DNA of 64,000 nucleotides, taken from positions 2,852,001 through 2,916,000 of the forward strand of contig NC_021499.1 in assembly GCF_000412695.1 (NCBI RefSeq), given 5' to 3'. The stretch comes from Pseudomonas resinovorans NBRC 106553 (GTDB lineage Bacteria; Pseudomonadota; Gammaproteobacteria; Pseudomonadales; Pseudomonadaceae). The notes beneath the pieces are model-generated. The model worked only from the letters and a program-made list of their open reading frames with translations. It did not search any database and was not told the origin of the DNA. This document shows positions 17,459 to 26,810 of the stretch, in pieces (within the stretch, counting starts at the first letter, position 1; the number at the start of each line of letters is the position of its first letter). A program made the translations under genes and the position numbers.

Positions 17459-18337
17459 ATGAGCATCAGTACCCCGCTGTCCGGAGCCAACCAACCGCTG
17501 CGGGGCATCCTGCTGGTGGTGCTGGCCACCTTTCTCTTCGCCGGGCACGATGCCCTCTCCAAATTCCTTGGCGGCCTCTACCCGGTGGTGATGGTGGTCT
17601 GGGTCCGCTACCTGGTGCATACCCTGCTGATGGCCGGCATCTTCCTGCCCAGCGCGGGCCTGCGCGTACTGCGGACCAAGCGACCGCTGCTCCAGCTGCT
17701 GCGTGCGCTGAGCCTGCTCAGCACCAGCCTGCTGTTCACCGCCGGCCTGCAATACATCCCCCTGGCCGAAGCCACGGCGGTGAACTTCCTGGCACCGGTG
17801 CTGGTGACGGCGCTCTCGGTGCCGCTGCTGAAAGAGAAGGTCAGCCTCGGGCAATGGCTGGTCGTGGTGATGGGCTTCATCGGTGTGCTGGTGATCGTGC
17901 ATCCGGGCGGTGAGCTGTACACCCCGGCGGTGCTGCTGCCGTTCTGCTCGGCCCTGGGCTTCTGCTTCTACCAGATCCTCACCCGCCTGGTCGCCAGCCA
18001 CGACAGCCCGACCACCAGCAACTTCTTCGCCGGCCTGTGCAACACCCTGGTGATGAGCGCTCTGGTGCCGTTCTTCTGGCAGGTGCCGAGCCTGGGCCAT
18101 GGCCTGCTGATGCTGGCCCTGGGTGCCGCCGGGATGACCGCGCACCTGCTGTTGACCCAGGCGTTCCGCCTGGCGGCGCCGGCGCTGCTGGCGCCATTCG
18201 GCTACTGCCAGATCGTGTTCGCCGGCTTGCTGGGCTTCCTGATCTTTTCCCATGTGCCCGAAACCAGCACCCTGGTGGGCATCGCCATCATCTGCCTGAG
18301 CGGCCTGGGCGCCGCGTGGATGCAGCGCCGCGCCTGA
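17459..18337 (+). CDS. EamA/DMT family transporter
   Basis: A 292-residue inner-membrane protein with about ten predicted helices in two EamA repeats (roughly 15-145 and 155-288). Typical marks are ATFLFAGHDALSKFL in helix 1, AVNFLAPVLV in the first repeat and the C-terminal IAIICLSGLGAAW. Drug/metabolite exporters of this type move amino acids or related small molecules. It is downstream of the TIM-barrel gene in the same unit and may move that enzyme's substrate or product. Direction is not determinable. Confidence 0.88.
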   Translation: MSISTPLSGANQPLRGILLVVLATFLFAGHDALSKFLGGLYPVVMVVWVRYLVHTLLMAGIFLPSAGLRVLRTKRPLLQLLRALSLLSTSLLFTAGLQYIPLAEATAVNFLAPVLVTALSVPLLKEKVSLGQWLVVVMGFIGVLVIVHPGGELYTPAVLLPFCSALGFCFYQILTRLVASHDSPTTSNFFAGLCNTLVMSALVPFFWQVPSLGHGLLMLALGAAGMTAHLLLTQAFRLAAPALLAPFGYCQIVFAGLLGFLIFSHVPETSTLVGIAIICLSGLGAAWMQRRA

Positions 18338-18354
18338 GGCGGTATGGCTTGGCC

Positions 18355-18441
18355 GTAGGATGGGTTGAGCGGAGCGATACCCATGCGGTCCGGATTGATG
18401 GGTATCGCAAGCTCAGAGGAGCGCCGCCCGAACCATCCTAC
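18355..18441. repeat. extragenic palindrome (GTAGGATGGG family)
   Basis: GTAGGATGGGTT...AACCATCCTAC, with an inner GCGATACCCAT/ATGGGTATCGC stem. It separates the convergent EamA and chemoreceptor genes. Confidence 0.7.
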
Positions 18442-18448
18442 GGACCGG

Positions 18449-20071
18449 CTACAGCCGGAACCGCACCACCCGTTCCTGCAGTTCCAGGGCAAGGCGCGAC
18501 AACTCCTGGCTGGCGTCCTTGACCTGGGCCGAGGCTTCGGCGCTGCGGTGGGACAGGTCGCTGATGTTCAGCAGGTTGCGATCCACCTCGCGGGCCACCT
18601 GGGCCTGTTCCTCCGACGCGCTGGCGATCACCAGGTTGCGTTCGTGGATCTCCTCCATGGCCCGGGTGATGGCGTCCAGCGCGGCACCCGCGCGTTCGGC
18701 GATTTCCAGGGTGCTGGCGACCCGCTGGCTATTGCCTTCCATGGATTGCACCACGCCATCGGTGCCGCTCTGCACGTTGGCGATCATCTGCTCGATCTCC
18801 CGCGTCGACTGCTGGGTGCGGTGGGCGAGGGCGCGGACCTCGTCGGCCACCACGGCGAAGCCGCGTCCCGCTTCGCCGGCGCGGGCCGCTTCGATCGCCG
18901 CATTGAGGGCCAGCAGGTTGGTCTGCTCGGCGATGGCGCGGATCACGTCCAGTACCTTGCCGATTTCCCGCGATTGCTCGGCCAGGGCTTGCACCTGGGC
19001 GGAGGCGGTGTGCACTTCGCCGCGCACCCGCTGGATCGAGCCGATGGTTTCCTCGACCCGCGCCTGGCCCTGGCTGGCCGCCGTGGCCGACTGGCGGGTG
19101 GCATCGGAGGTGGACACCGCGTTGCGCGCGACTTCTTCCACGGCGGTGGTCATTTCGGTGACCGCGGTGGCGGCCTGCTGGATTTCGTCGTGCTGCTGCA
19201 GCTGCCGTCCCGAGCTTTCCTCGGTGCCACGGCTCATCTGCTCGGCGGCGCCGGCCAGTTGCCGGGACGAGCCGGCGATCAGCTCCAGGGTGTCGCGCAG
19301 GCCCTGTTGCATGCGCGCCAGGGCGCCGAGCAGGCGGCCGGTTTCATCCTCGCCGCGGACCCGCACCGGTTGGCTGAGATCGCCCTCGGCGATGCGTTCG
19401 GCCACCGCCACGGCGTCGCGGATCGGCCCCACTATGCTGCGGGTCAGCAGCCAGGCGAGGAGGGCGGTGAGCAGGGCCACCGCCAGCAGGGCGCCGATTA
19501 CGGTGCGCTTGACCCCGGCATACAGGTCGTCGGCGTGCTGCGCGGAGCGGGCGACTTCCTCGCTGGTCAGCTTCATCAGCAGGGCGAACTGATCGCCGGT
19601 GCGGGTGGACAGCGCCTGGATCTCGCCATTGAGCAGCCGGCTCATCTCTTCCAGGCGGCCATCGGCGGAGAGTTGTTCGTAGCGATCCAGCACCTGGCTG
19701 TACTCGGCCACCGTGGCGGCGAAGGCCTGGTACTGCTGGCGGTTGTAGTCGCGCACCAGGGGTTGGAATTTCTTCAGGGCCTGGTCGAGCCAGCCTTCCA
19801 CCAGGTGCAGGCGCTCGACGGTGGGGCCGAGGACCTCGGGCTCGCGGTTCAGCGCCATGCGCAGGCTCAGTACGCGGATGCTGAGGATGTAGTCGCGGAT
19901 CTCGCCCAGGTAGCGGGTGCTGGGCAGCGATACGTTCTCGGTGTGCTGGCCGGTGGCGCGTACTTCCGCCACCTGGCGCAGGGCGAACAGGCCCTGCAGC
20001 AGGACCAACAGGGCGATCAGGCCGAAGCTGACCAGGGCGCGGCGGGCGATGCTGAGACGAAGGAATGCCAT
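18449..20071 (-). CDS. methyl-accepting chemotaxis protein
   Basis: A 540-residue inner-membrane chemoreceptor. A first membrane helix lies near residues 8-28, then a helical periplasmic sensor of about 150 residues (four-helix-bundle type), a second helix near 185-205 ([16 protein letters not shown]), HAMP, and a cytoplasmic hairpin with the conserved tip [24 protein letters not shown] six bases before ATG 20071 selects that start over in-frame ATGs upstream. Being next to an aromatic/hydroaromatic acid transporter, it may sense the same compounds (inference). Confidence 0.93.
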   Translation of the reverse strand: MAFLRLSIARRALVSFGLIALLVLLQGLFALRQVAEVRATGQHTENVSLPSTRYLGEIRDYILSIRVLSLRMALNREPEVLGPTVERLHLVEGWLDQALKKFQPLVRDYNRQQYQAFAATVAEYSQVLDRYEQLSADGRLEEMSRLLNGEIQALSTRTGDQFALLMKLTSEEVARSAQHADDLYAGVKRTVIGALLAVALLTALLAWLLTRSIVGPIRDAVAVAERIAEGDLSQPVRVRGEDETGRLLGALARMQQGLRDTLELIAGSSRQLAGAAEQMSRGTEESSGRQLQQHDEIQQAATAVTEMTTAVEEVARNAVSTSDATRQSATAASQGQARVEETIGSIQRVRGEVHTASAQVQALAEQSREIGKVLDVIRAIAEQTNLLALNAAIEAARAGEAGRGFAVVADEVRALAHRTQQSTREIEQMIANVQSGTDGVVQSMEGNSQRVASTLEIAERAGAALDAITRAMEEIHERNLVIASASEEQAQVAREVDRNLLNISDLSHRSAEASAQVKDASQELSRLALELQERVVRFRL

Positions 20072-20116
20072 GCTCATCTCCATTGTCATGAGCGGTGAAG
20101 GTCGATCCGTGGAAAC

Positions 20117-20144
20117 GAAGAGGGCCCCGATTGGGGCCCTCTTC
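20117..20144. terminator. strong hairpin after the MFS transporter gene
   Basis: GAAGAGGGCCCC-GATT-GGGGCCCTCTTC is a perfect 12-bp stem between the MFS stop and the chemoreceptor start. The T tract is weak on both strands. It probably ends the MFS message on the minus strand. Confidence 0.7.
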
Positions 20145-20161
20145 GCTTGCGGTTGGCGCTA

Positions 20162-21538
20162 TCAGTGGCTGACGGCGCGCATGCTGTTGGCGCGGTTGGT
20201 TTCGTACTCCTGCTTGTCCATCGGCTTGGCGCCCGGTTTGCCGAGGTCTTCCATGGCCAGGCGGTTGGTTTCCGGCGCGATGTAGGCGGCCAGGGCGCAG
20301 ACGCAGGTGATAAGGAAGGCCAGGCTGCCGACCACCAGCGGGATGTTCTCCGAACCGGGCGGGGCGACGGCGGCGAAGATGGCCGGGAGCATCGCGGTGA
20401 GCATGGTGCCCATGTTCTGGGCGATGGCCATGGCCGAGACGCGGTAGCGGGTCTGGAACAGCTCCGGGTAGAAGCTCGGGAACACCGCGTTGTAGCCCTG
20501 GTAGACCATGCCCCACATCAGGATCGAGGTGGCGAAGGCCAGCGGCATGTTCTGGATGCTGATGGCGTAGAGGTAGACGAAGGCGAGCAGGCCCGAGCCC
20601 AGGCAGCCGGCGATCATGGTCGGGCGACGGCCGATCTTGTCGGAGAGGTTGCCGATGAAGGGGATCACCAGTACGGCGACGATGTTGCCCACCACCGGAA
20701 TCCACAGGTAGACGCTCTTGTCGAAGCCGATGCCATAGGCCGGCTGCACCGCGTAGGCCGCACCGAAGATGGTGGCGACCACCGGGATCACGTTCATCAG
20801 GGCCATGAACATCACCAGGACCATGTGCTTCCAGCTATGGCGGAAGGCTTCGGCGACCGGGGACTTGGCGACTTTCTGCTTGTTCTCTTCGTTGACGAAG
20901 GCCGGTGTCTCATGGACTTCGCGACGGATGATGAAGCCGGCTACCAGGACGAAGGCGCTGAGCAGGAACGGAATCCGCCAGCCCCACTCGTTGAAGGCTT
21001 CGCTCGGCATGAAGTAGGCCAGCGGCAGGAACACGGCGGCCGCCAGTACCTGGCCGGCCTGTACGCCCTGCAGGGTGAAGCTGGCGTAGAAGCCGCGCCG
21101 TCCGAACGGCGCGTGTTCGAGGATCATCGAGCTGGCACCGGAGATCTCGCCGGCCACGGCGAAGCCCTGTACCAGGCGCAGGAGCACCAGCAGGACGGGG
21201 GCGAGCATGCCGATGTCGTGGTAGGTCGGCAGCAGGCCGACGGCCATGGTGGAGATGCCCATCAGGAACATGCACAGCAGCAGTACGTTCTTGCGGCCGC
21301 GGGTGTCACCCCAGTGACCAAGCACGAATGCGCCCACCGGGCGGGCCAGGTAGCCCACGCCATAGGTCGCCAGCGAGGCGATGATGGCCATCTTCGGATC
21401 GGTGTTGGGGAAGAAGATCTGCGGGAAGATCAGGGCTGCCGCCTGGGCATAGATGAAGAAGTCGTAGTACTCCAGGGCGGAGCCTATCCATCCGCTGGCG
21501 GTTGCTTTCTTGGCTTGGGAGCTGGAGGGAGTAGCCAT
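20162..21538 (-). CDS. MFS transporter, metabolite:H+ symporter (MHS) type, probable hydroaromatic/aromatic acid uptake
   Basis: A 458-residue protein with 12 predicted helices and the MHS signature: SALEYYDFFIYAQAAAL in helix 1, GHWGDTRGRK in loop 2-3 and NLSDKIGRRPT in loop 8-9. Relatives include the shikimate permease ShiA. GGAG precedes ATG 21538; upstream in-frame codons are not supported. It is divergent from quiC, with the PcaR-like boxes and the 17-bp element between, so shikimate/quinate or dehydroshikimate is the likely substrate (inference from family and context). Confidence 0.88.
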   Translation of the reverse strand: MATPSSSQAKKATASGWIGSALEYYDFFIYAQAAALIFPQIFFPNTDPKMAIIASLATYGVGYLARPVGAFVLGHWGDTRGRKNVLLLCMFLMGISTMAVGLLPTYHDIGMLAPVLLVLLRLVQGFAVAGEISGASSMILEHAPFGRRGFYASFTLQGVQAGQVLAAAVFLPLAYFMPSEAFNEWGWRIPFLLSAFVLVAGFIIRREVHETPAFVNEENKQKVAKSPVAEAFRHSWKHMVLVMFMALMNVIPVVATIFGAAYAVQPAYGIGFDKSVYLWIPVVGNIVAVLVIPFIGNLSDKIGRRPTMIAGCLGSGLLAFVYLYAISIQNMPLAFATSILMWGMVYQGYNAVFPSFYPELFQTRYRVSAMAIAQNMGTMLTAMLPAIFAAVAPPGSENIPLVVGSLAFLITCVCALAAYIAPETNRLAMEDLGKPGAKPMDKQEYETNRANSMRAVSH

Positions 21539-21933
21539 CGTTGTCTCCGTTGTTTTTGTTAGATGCCGGGCGAGCGGATGCGCTCGACACTGGGCCGGAG
21601 CGGCACGCATGCACGCTGTCGTGACCGGACTGGCGGACTGGCTGGAGTCTGCCCGGTTACTGCTGTCCGGTTGGGTTCAGGGGGGGCGGGTCAGATGGGC
21701 CGCGCGGCTGGGCGCAGTCGGACCTGGCGCCGGCGGGCGCGTACCGGGAGAGGAGGGGCTTCGATCAGGGAGCTGGAGGTGAGCATGAGCAGTTACCCGT
21801 TTCTTGAAATTGTTATGTAGTGACACTTGATTGCCATCGCAGGGCCTACCGGATGACTGGGCTGGCAGTGATGCCACCCGGTGGGTTGTCTGCAACATGG
21901 GGTTCATGTTGCGCAGTGATCGAAAAAGCGTCA

Positions 21934-21989
21934 ATTCGATAACCGGCCTTTTGTGCGTTAATCGAACGCAAAACTAACTAGTTCGTACA
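21934..21989. promoter_or_regulatory. PcaR-like inverted box pair plus 17-bp element between MFS gene and quiC
   Basis: ATTCGATAACCGGCC (21934-21948) faces GTGCGTTAATCGAAC (21953-21967, reverse complement GTTCGATTAACGCAC, one mismatch from the pcaI box). ACTAACTAGTTCGTACA follows at 21973-21989. I see no gene in the rest of this 588-bp gap (21539-22126). Confidence 0.55.
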
Positions 21990-22126
21990 ATTGCGTTGCT
22001 GGGCTGACTTTACGCGCGAATAATCAATCCAGCTACGAAACCGAAGCATTTTTCGTATCCCTGGCCGATCCCCGTATTCCTGGCCGCTGACCGCAGAGCC
22101 GGCGCCCATCCACAAGGAGCTGAAGC

Positions 22127-24037
22127 ATGCAGCGTTCCATTGCCACCGTCTCCCTGAGCGGTACCCTGCCGGAAAAACTCGAGGCCATCGCCGCCGCCGG
22201 TTTCGACGGGGTGGAGATCTTCGAGAACGATCTCCTGTACTACGCCGGCAGCCCCCGCGAAATTCGCCAGATGTGCGCCGACCTCGGAATCGCCATCACC
22301 CTGTTCCAGCCGTTCCGCGATTTCGAAGGCTGCCGCCGCGACCGCCTGCAGAAGAACCTCGACCGCGCCGAGCGCAAGTTCGACCTGATGCAGGAGCTGG
22401 GCACCGACCTGGTCCTGGTGTGCAGCAACGTCCAGCCCGACTCCCTCCCGGACGAGGAAATCCTCGTCGACGACCTGCGTCTGCTGGCCGAACGCGCCGG
22501 CGCCCGCAACCTGCGCATCGGCTACGAGGCGTTGGCCTGGGGCCGTCATGTGAACAGCTGGCAGCAGGTCTGGAACCTGGTGCGCCAGGCCGACCATCCG
22601 GCCCTGGGCGTGCTGCTGGACAGCTTCCATACCCTGTCCATCAAGGGCGACCCGAGCGCCATCGCCGAGATCCCCGGCGACAAGATCTTCTTCGTGCAGA
22701 TGGCCGACGCGCCGCTGCTGGCCATGGACGTGCTGGAGTGGAGCCGGCATTTCCGCTGCTTCCCCGGCCAGGGCGAGTTCGACCTGGCGGGCTTCCTCGC
22801 GCCCATCATCCGCAGCGGCTATACCGGCCCGCTTTCCCTGGAAATCTTCAACGACGGTTTCCGCGCCGCGCCGCCCCGGGCCAACGCCGCCGACGGCCTG
22901 CGCTCCTTGCTCTACCTGGAGGAGAAGACCCGCAAGCTGCTGGCCAAGGACCCGGTGCCGCCGGCCAACCTGGACATTCTCTTCGCGCCGCCGCCGGCCA
23001 GCCGCTACGACGGTGTGGAGTTCCTCGAGTTCGCCGTGGACGAGGCCCAGGGCGCCAAACTGGCCGGCTGGCTGGAGCGCCTGGGCTTCGCCCGTGCCGG
23101 CCAGCACCGCTCCAAGAGCGTGAACCTGCTGCGCCAGGGCGATATCAATATCGTGCTCAACGCCGAACCCTATTCCTTCGCCCATGGCTACTTCGAGGCC
23201 CACGGCCCGTCGCTGTGCGCCACCGCCTTGCGGGTCAAGGACAGCACCAGCGCCCTGGAGCGCGCCCGCGAGTTCAAGGGCCAGCCGTTCCGCGGCCTGG
23301 TAGGTCCCAACGAGCGGGAAATCCCCGCCGTGCGCGCGCCGGACGGCAGCCTGATCTACCTGGTGGAGCAGGCGCCGGCCGGGCAGACCATCTATGACAG
23401 CGACTTCGTCCTCGATGCCGACGCCCCGCAGACCGGCCAGCTGGAACGGATCGACCACATGGCCCTGGCCCTGCCGGCCGACGGCCTGGACAGCTGGGTG
23501 CTGTTCTACAAGAGCGTGCTGGACTTCGAGGCCGACGACGAAGTGGTGCTGCCGGACCCCTACGGCCTGGTGAAGAGCCGCGCCCTGCGCAGCCGCTGCA
23601 GCAGCATCCGGTTGCCGCTGAACATCTCGGAGAACCGCAACACCGCCATTTCCCACGCGCTGTCCAGCTATGGCGGCTCGGGCGCGCACCACATCGCGTT
23701 CTCCTGCCAGGACATCTTCGCCGAGGTGAGCCGCGCCAAGGACGCCGGGGTGCCGCTGCTGGACATCCCGTTGAACTACTACGACGACCTGGCGGCACGT
23801 TTCGACTTCGACGACGAGTTCCTCAGCGAACTGGCCTACTACAACGTGCTCTACGACCGCGACGCCCAGGGCGGCGAGTTGTTCCACGTCTATACCGAGC
23901 CGTTCGAGGGGCGCTTCTTCTTCGAGATCCTGCAGCGCAAGAACGGCTATGTCGGCTACGGCGCGGCCAACGTCGCGGTGCGCCTGGCGGCCATGGCCAA
24001 GGCCCGCAGCGGGGCGCTCGCCAAGGCCAAGCTGTAA
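22127..24037 (+). CDS. quiC: 3-dehydroshikimate dehydratase fused to an HPPD-like domain (QuiC1 type)
   Basis: Converts 3-dehydroshikimate to protocatechuate, the link between quinate/shikimate and the pca pathway. It has 636 residues. The N-terminal TIM barrel (about 1-265) carries the metal ligands Glu134, Asp165, Gln191 and Glu239, in the positions I recall for P. putida QuiC1. The C-terminal VOC half (about 290-625) resembles 4-hydroxyphenylpyruvate dioxygenase and keeps a full His444, His522 and Glu600 iron-type triad, although no dioxygenase role is established. ATG 22127 follows AAGGAG. It is divergent from the MFS transporter and followed by a terminator and a TetR gene. Confidence 0.93.
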   Translation: MQRSIATVSLSGTLPEKLEAIAAAGFDGVEIFENDLLYYAGSPREIRQMCADLGIAITLFQPFRDFEGCRRDRLQKNLDRAERKFDLMQELGTDLVLVCSNVQPDSLPDEEILVDDLRLLAERAGARNLRIGYEALAWGRHVNSWQQVWNLVRQADHPALGVLLDSFHTLSIKGDPSAIAEIPGDKIFFVQMADAPLLAMDVLEWSRHFRCFPGQGEFDLAGFLAPIIRSGYTGPLSLEIFNDGFRAAPPRANAADGLRSLLYLEEKTRKLLAKDPVPPANLDILFAPPPASRYDGVEFLEFAVDEAQGAKLAGWLERLGFARAGQHRSKSVNLLRQGDINIVLNAEPYSFAHGYFEAHGPSLCATALRVKDSTSALERAREFKGQPFRGLVGPNEREIPAVRAPDGSLIYLVEQAPAGQTIYDSDFVLDADAPQTGQLERIDHMALALPADGLDSWVLFYKSVLDFEADDEVVLPDPYGLVKSRALRSRCSSIRLPLNISENRNTAISHALSSYGGSGAHHIAFSCQDIFAEVSRAKDAGVPLLDIPLNYYDDLAARFDFDDEFLSELAYYNVLYDRDAQGGELFHVYTEPFEGRFFFEILQRKNGYVGYGAANVAVRLAAMAKARSGALAKAKL

Positions 24038-24046
24038 GGTCCTGGG

Positions 24047-24077
24047 GCCCGGCACAGCGTCTGTGCCGGGCTTCCTT
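24047..24077 (+). terminator. terminator of quiC
   Basis: GCCCGGCACAG-CGT-CTGTGCCGGGC, an 11-bp perfect stem followed by TTCCTTC. The T tract is interrupted, but the position 9 bp after quiC fits. Confidence 0.75.
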
Positions 24078-24133
24078 CGGGTGCCGCTCCAGCCCATAAT
24101 CGAGGCCAGTTTTCCGCTGGCCGTGAGCCGATA

Positions 24134-24802
24134 ATGACAACAACGACCGAATTGCCCGATTTGCCCGCCGACGCTCCCCGCAAGGGCCGCAAGAACAACC
24201 CCGAGAAAACCCGCGAGAACATCCTCCAGGCGGCCATCACCGAATTCGTCCAGCAGGGCCTTTCCGGCGCCCGCGTGGACGCCATCGCCGAGCGCATGCA
24301 CACCTCCAAGCGGATGATCTACTACTACTTCGGCAGCAAGGAGCAGCTCTACGTCGAAGTGCTGGAGAAGCTCTACGGCGACATTCGCAGCACCGAAGGC
24401 CAGCTGCACCTGGCCGAACTCGAGCCCTCCATGGCGATCCAGCGGCTGGTGGAATTCACCTTCGACCACCACGACCGCAACGTGGATTTCGTGCGCATCG
24501 TCTCCATCGAGAACATTCACTACGGCGAGTACGTGAAGCAGTTCACGGCGATCCGCTCCATGAGCACCACCATCCTCGACACCATGGGCGAGGTGCTGCG
24601 GCGCGGGCAGGCCGAGGGCCTGTTCCGTCCGGGGATCAATCCGCTGGACCTGCATCTGCTGATCAGCTCCTTCTGCTTCTATAGGGTGTCCAACCGCAAC
24701 ACCTTCGGGCAGATCTTCCAGATCGACCTGACCGACGACGAGGTCAAGGCGCGGCACAAGGCGATGATCTGCGAGTCGGTGCTGCGTTACCTGCAGGCCT
24801 GA
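24134..24802 (+). CDS. TetR family transcriptional regulator
   Basis: A 222-residue protein. The TetR helix-turn-helix is at about 25-72 (ILQAAITEFVQQGLSGARVDAIAE, MIYYYFGSKEQLY), after an N-terminal basic stretch. The C-terminal domain is of the TetR_C type seen next to quiC in pseudomonads. Its end overlaps the convergent flavoprotein gene by 59 bp. It may act on quiC, the flavoprotein operon or the 17-bp element; the sequence does not decide. Confidence 0.9.
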   Translation: MTTTTELPDLPADAPRKGRKNNPEKTRENILQAAITEFVQQGLSGARVDAIAERMHTSKRMIYYYFGSKEQLYVEVLEKLYGDIRSTEGQLHLAELEPSMAIQRLVEFTFDHHDRNVDFVRIVSIENIHYGEYVKQFTAIRSMSTTILDTMGEVLRRGQAEGLFRPGINPLDLHLLISSFCFYRVSNRNTFGQIFQIDLTDDEVKARHKAMICESVLRYLQA

Positions 24803-26483
24803 GTTCCTCCTTCGCCAGCGCCCTGCCTGCGAGGTAGCCGAAGGTCATGCCCGGCCCTAGGGTGATTCCGCCGCTGGGGTAGCGTCCGTCCATCACGCTG
24901 GCCATGTCATTGCCCACCGCATAGAGGCCGGGGATAACCACCCCCTGGCCGTCCAGCACCCGCGCCGTGGCATCGGTGCGCAAGCCGGCGAAGGTGCCAA
25001 GGCTGCCGGGAACCAGTTTCAGTGCGTAGAACGGGCCCTGGCGCAACGCCCCGAGCGACGGGTTGGGACCGTGCAGCGGTTCGCCCTGGGCCTGGTTGTA
25101 GGCCGAAGCGCCACGCTGGAAGTCAGGGTCCGCGCCGCGCTCGGCGTGGGCATTGAAGGCCCGCACCGTGGACTCCAGCTGCGCGCCATCGATGCCGCAC
25201 TGGCGCGCCAGCTCCGCCAGGCTGGCGGCCTTGTGCAGGTAGCCGTTGCGCACGTAGCCAGCGGTGGGGAAGGGGAAGGGTCGCGCCCAGCCCAGGCCAT
25301 AGCGCCGTTGTGCGCGTTGGTCGCAGATCAGCCAGGCCGCGGGTTCCTCGCCCGGCGCTGTGCAGCGCAGCAGCGCATTCATGAAATCGTGGTAGGAATC
25401 CGCCTCGTTGGTGAAGCGCTGCCCATTGCGCAGCACGGCGATGAAGCCCGGCTTGGCGCGTTCCATCAGGTGCGGGAAGGCGCTGAAGCTGCCGTCCGTC
25501 CGGGGCACCCGGGAAACCGGCGCCCAGGCGGCGGGGCTGGACAGGTCGTCCGCTACCTGCGCACCCACCGCTTCACCCAGACGCAGGCCGTCGCCGCTGT
25601 TGCTGCGGGGGGCGGCGGAGAGATGCTGGTGGCCGAACAGCTGGGTGGTGCGCTGGCGGTCGTGGGGGAAGCCGCCGCAAGCCAGCACCACGCCACGCCT
25701 GGCGAATACTTCCAGGGTGCGTCCGTCCTGCTCCAGCTCGGCACCGATCACACGCTCGCCATCCCGCAGCAGGCGCCGGGCGGCCGTGCCGGTTTCCAGG
25801 CTCACGTCCAGGTCCAGGGCGCTGCGCAGCAGCCGCGCCACCAGGGCATTGCCATTGACCAGGTGCAGGCCACGGCCATGCAGCAGACGGTCGCGCCAGT
25901 GGCGCAACAGGCGCCCAGCTATATAGAGGGCCGAACGGGGCGAGCGACGGGCATTGAGGAAGTGGTTGAGGTCCGCGCCACCGGCTATGCCCATGCCGCC
26001 GAGGCTGATCAGGTCCAGGGGCGGACGCAGCGCCTGCAGCCAGGGTCCGAGCTGGCGACCGTCGTAGGGTCGGGCGCAGAGGGAGCGGCCACCACGGGCG
26101 GCGCCGGGGCTGTCGTGCATGTCCGGCATGCGGCTGCCGGAGTAGAAACGCACCTGGGTGTGACGCTCGAAGAACTCCACCATCTCCGGGCCGTGGCGCA
26201 GGAAGGCGCGCTGGCGCTCATCCAGCGCGTCGGTTTCCAGCTCGTTGCGCAGGTAGGTTTCCACCGCTTCCTCGCTGTCCTCGATGCCTTCGGCGCGGGC
26301 CAGCGGGTTGCGTGGAATCCACAACCAGCCGCCGGACCAGGCGCTGGTACCGCCCAGTTGCGCGGCCTTCTCCACCACCAGCACCTCCAGGCCCTGGTGG
26401 GCGGCGCTGACCGCCGCCGCCAGGCCAGAGGCGCCGGAGCCGATCACCAGGACGTCGCACTGGCGTTGGGTAGCCCTGTTCAT
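24744..26483 (-). CDS. FAD-dependent dehydrogenase, KstD/fumarate-reductase-flavoprotein type (copy 2)
   Basis: A 579-residue flavoprotein, clearly a paralogue of copy 1 (both share the SAWSGGW...PRNPLAR region and PDMH, here at 120-123). The FAD motif VIGSGASG is at 13-20. The C-terminal RYPSGGITLGP block gives the Tyr535/Gly539 pair. Its ATG overlaps the stop of the NIPSNAP gene (ATGA), so expression is coupled. The C-terminal tail past GYLAGRAL is about 23 residues longer than in copies 1 and 3 and overlaps the convergent TetR gene. Probable substrate: an alicyclic ketone or keto acid (inference). Confidence 0.85.
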   Translation of the reverse strand: MNRATQRQCDVLVIGSGASGLAAAVSAAHQGLEVLVVEKAAQLGGTSAWSGGWLWIPRNPLARAEGIEDSEEAVETYLRNELETDALDERQRAFLRHGPEMVEFFERHTQVRFYSGSRMPDMHDSPGAARGGRSLCARPYDGRQLGPWLQALRPPLDLISLGGMGIAGGADLNHFLNARRSPRSALYIAGRLLRHWRDRLLHGRGLHLVNGNALVARLLRSALDLDVSLETGTAARRLLRDGERVIGAELEQDGRTLEVFARRGVVLACGGFPHDRQRTTQLFGHQHLSAAPRSNSGDGLRLGEAVGAQVADDLSSPAAWAPVSRVPRTDGSFSAFPHLMERAKPGFIAVLRNGQRFTNEADSYHDFMNALLRCTAPGEEPAAWLICDQRAQRRYGLGWARPFPFPTAGYVRNGYLHKAASLAELARQCGIDGAQLESTVRAFNAHAERGADPDFQRGASAYNQAQGEPLHGPNPSLGALRQGPFYALKLVPGSLGTFAGLRTDATARVLDGQGVVIPGLYAVGNDMASVMDGRYPSGGITLGPGMTFGYLAGRALAKEELRPAGNAAPTRRSSPCAAP

Positions 26484-26800
26484 TGCAGCGGGGAGAAACC
26501 GGTGGGGCGCATCAGGCGCGATTCCAGATGCACCACGGCATCCAGTTCCTTGTTCAGGCGGCCGAACTCGGCCCAACGCGGGTCGGCGGCCATCTTCGCG
26601 CGACGCTCGATGCGCTCGTCCAGGCTCTCGTAGGCCCAGATATGCACCACCTGGTTGGCTTCGCCGAACTCGGTGGTGAAGAAGCCCACCAGCTTGCCCA
26701 GGTGCTCGGTCTGCAGCTCCAGGCAGTGGCTGCGGTACAGGGCCAGCCAGTCGGCCAGCTTGGTGGGCTTGATGGTGTAGGTGCGCAGTTCGTAATACAT
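26480..26800 (-). CDS. NIPSNAP family protein
   Basis: A 106-residue dimeric alpha+beta barrel (ferredoxin-like) protein starting MYYELRTYTIKP, with the typical HIWAYESLDERIERRAKM segment. Small NIPSNAP proteins in catabolic operons have no agreed reaction. GAGG 9 bp before ATG 26800 fixes the start. It lies 10 bp after flavoprotein copy 3 and overlaps copy 2 by 4 bp, so the three genes form one translationally linked unit. It may bind an intermediate or act as an isomerase-like helper (inference). Confidence 0.85.
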   Translation of the reverse strand: MYYELRTYTIKPTKLADWLALYRSHCLELQTEHLGKLVGFFTTEFGEANQVVHIWAYESLDERIERRAKMAADPRWAEFGRLNKELDAVVHLESRLMRPTGFSPLQ

Positions 26801-26810
26801 GGGGTTGTCC

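Noticed and set aside
22010..24757. A 915-codon minus-strand open frame opposite quiC
   Set aside because: Antisense shadow of quiC and the TetR gene; no recognisable protein features, and both plus-strand proteins are complete.
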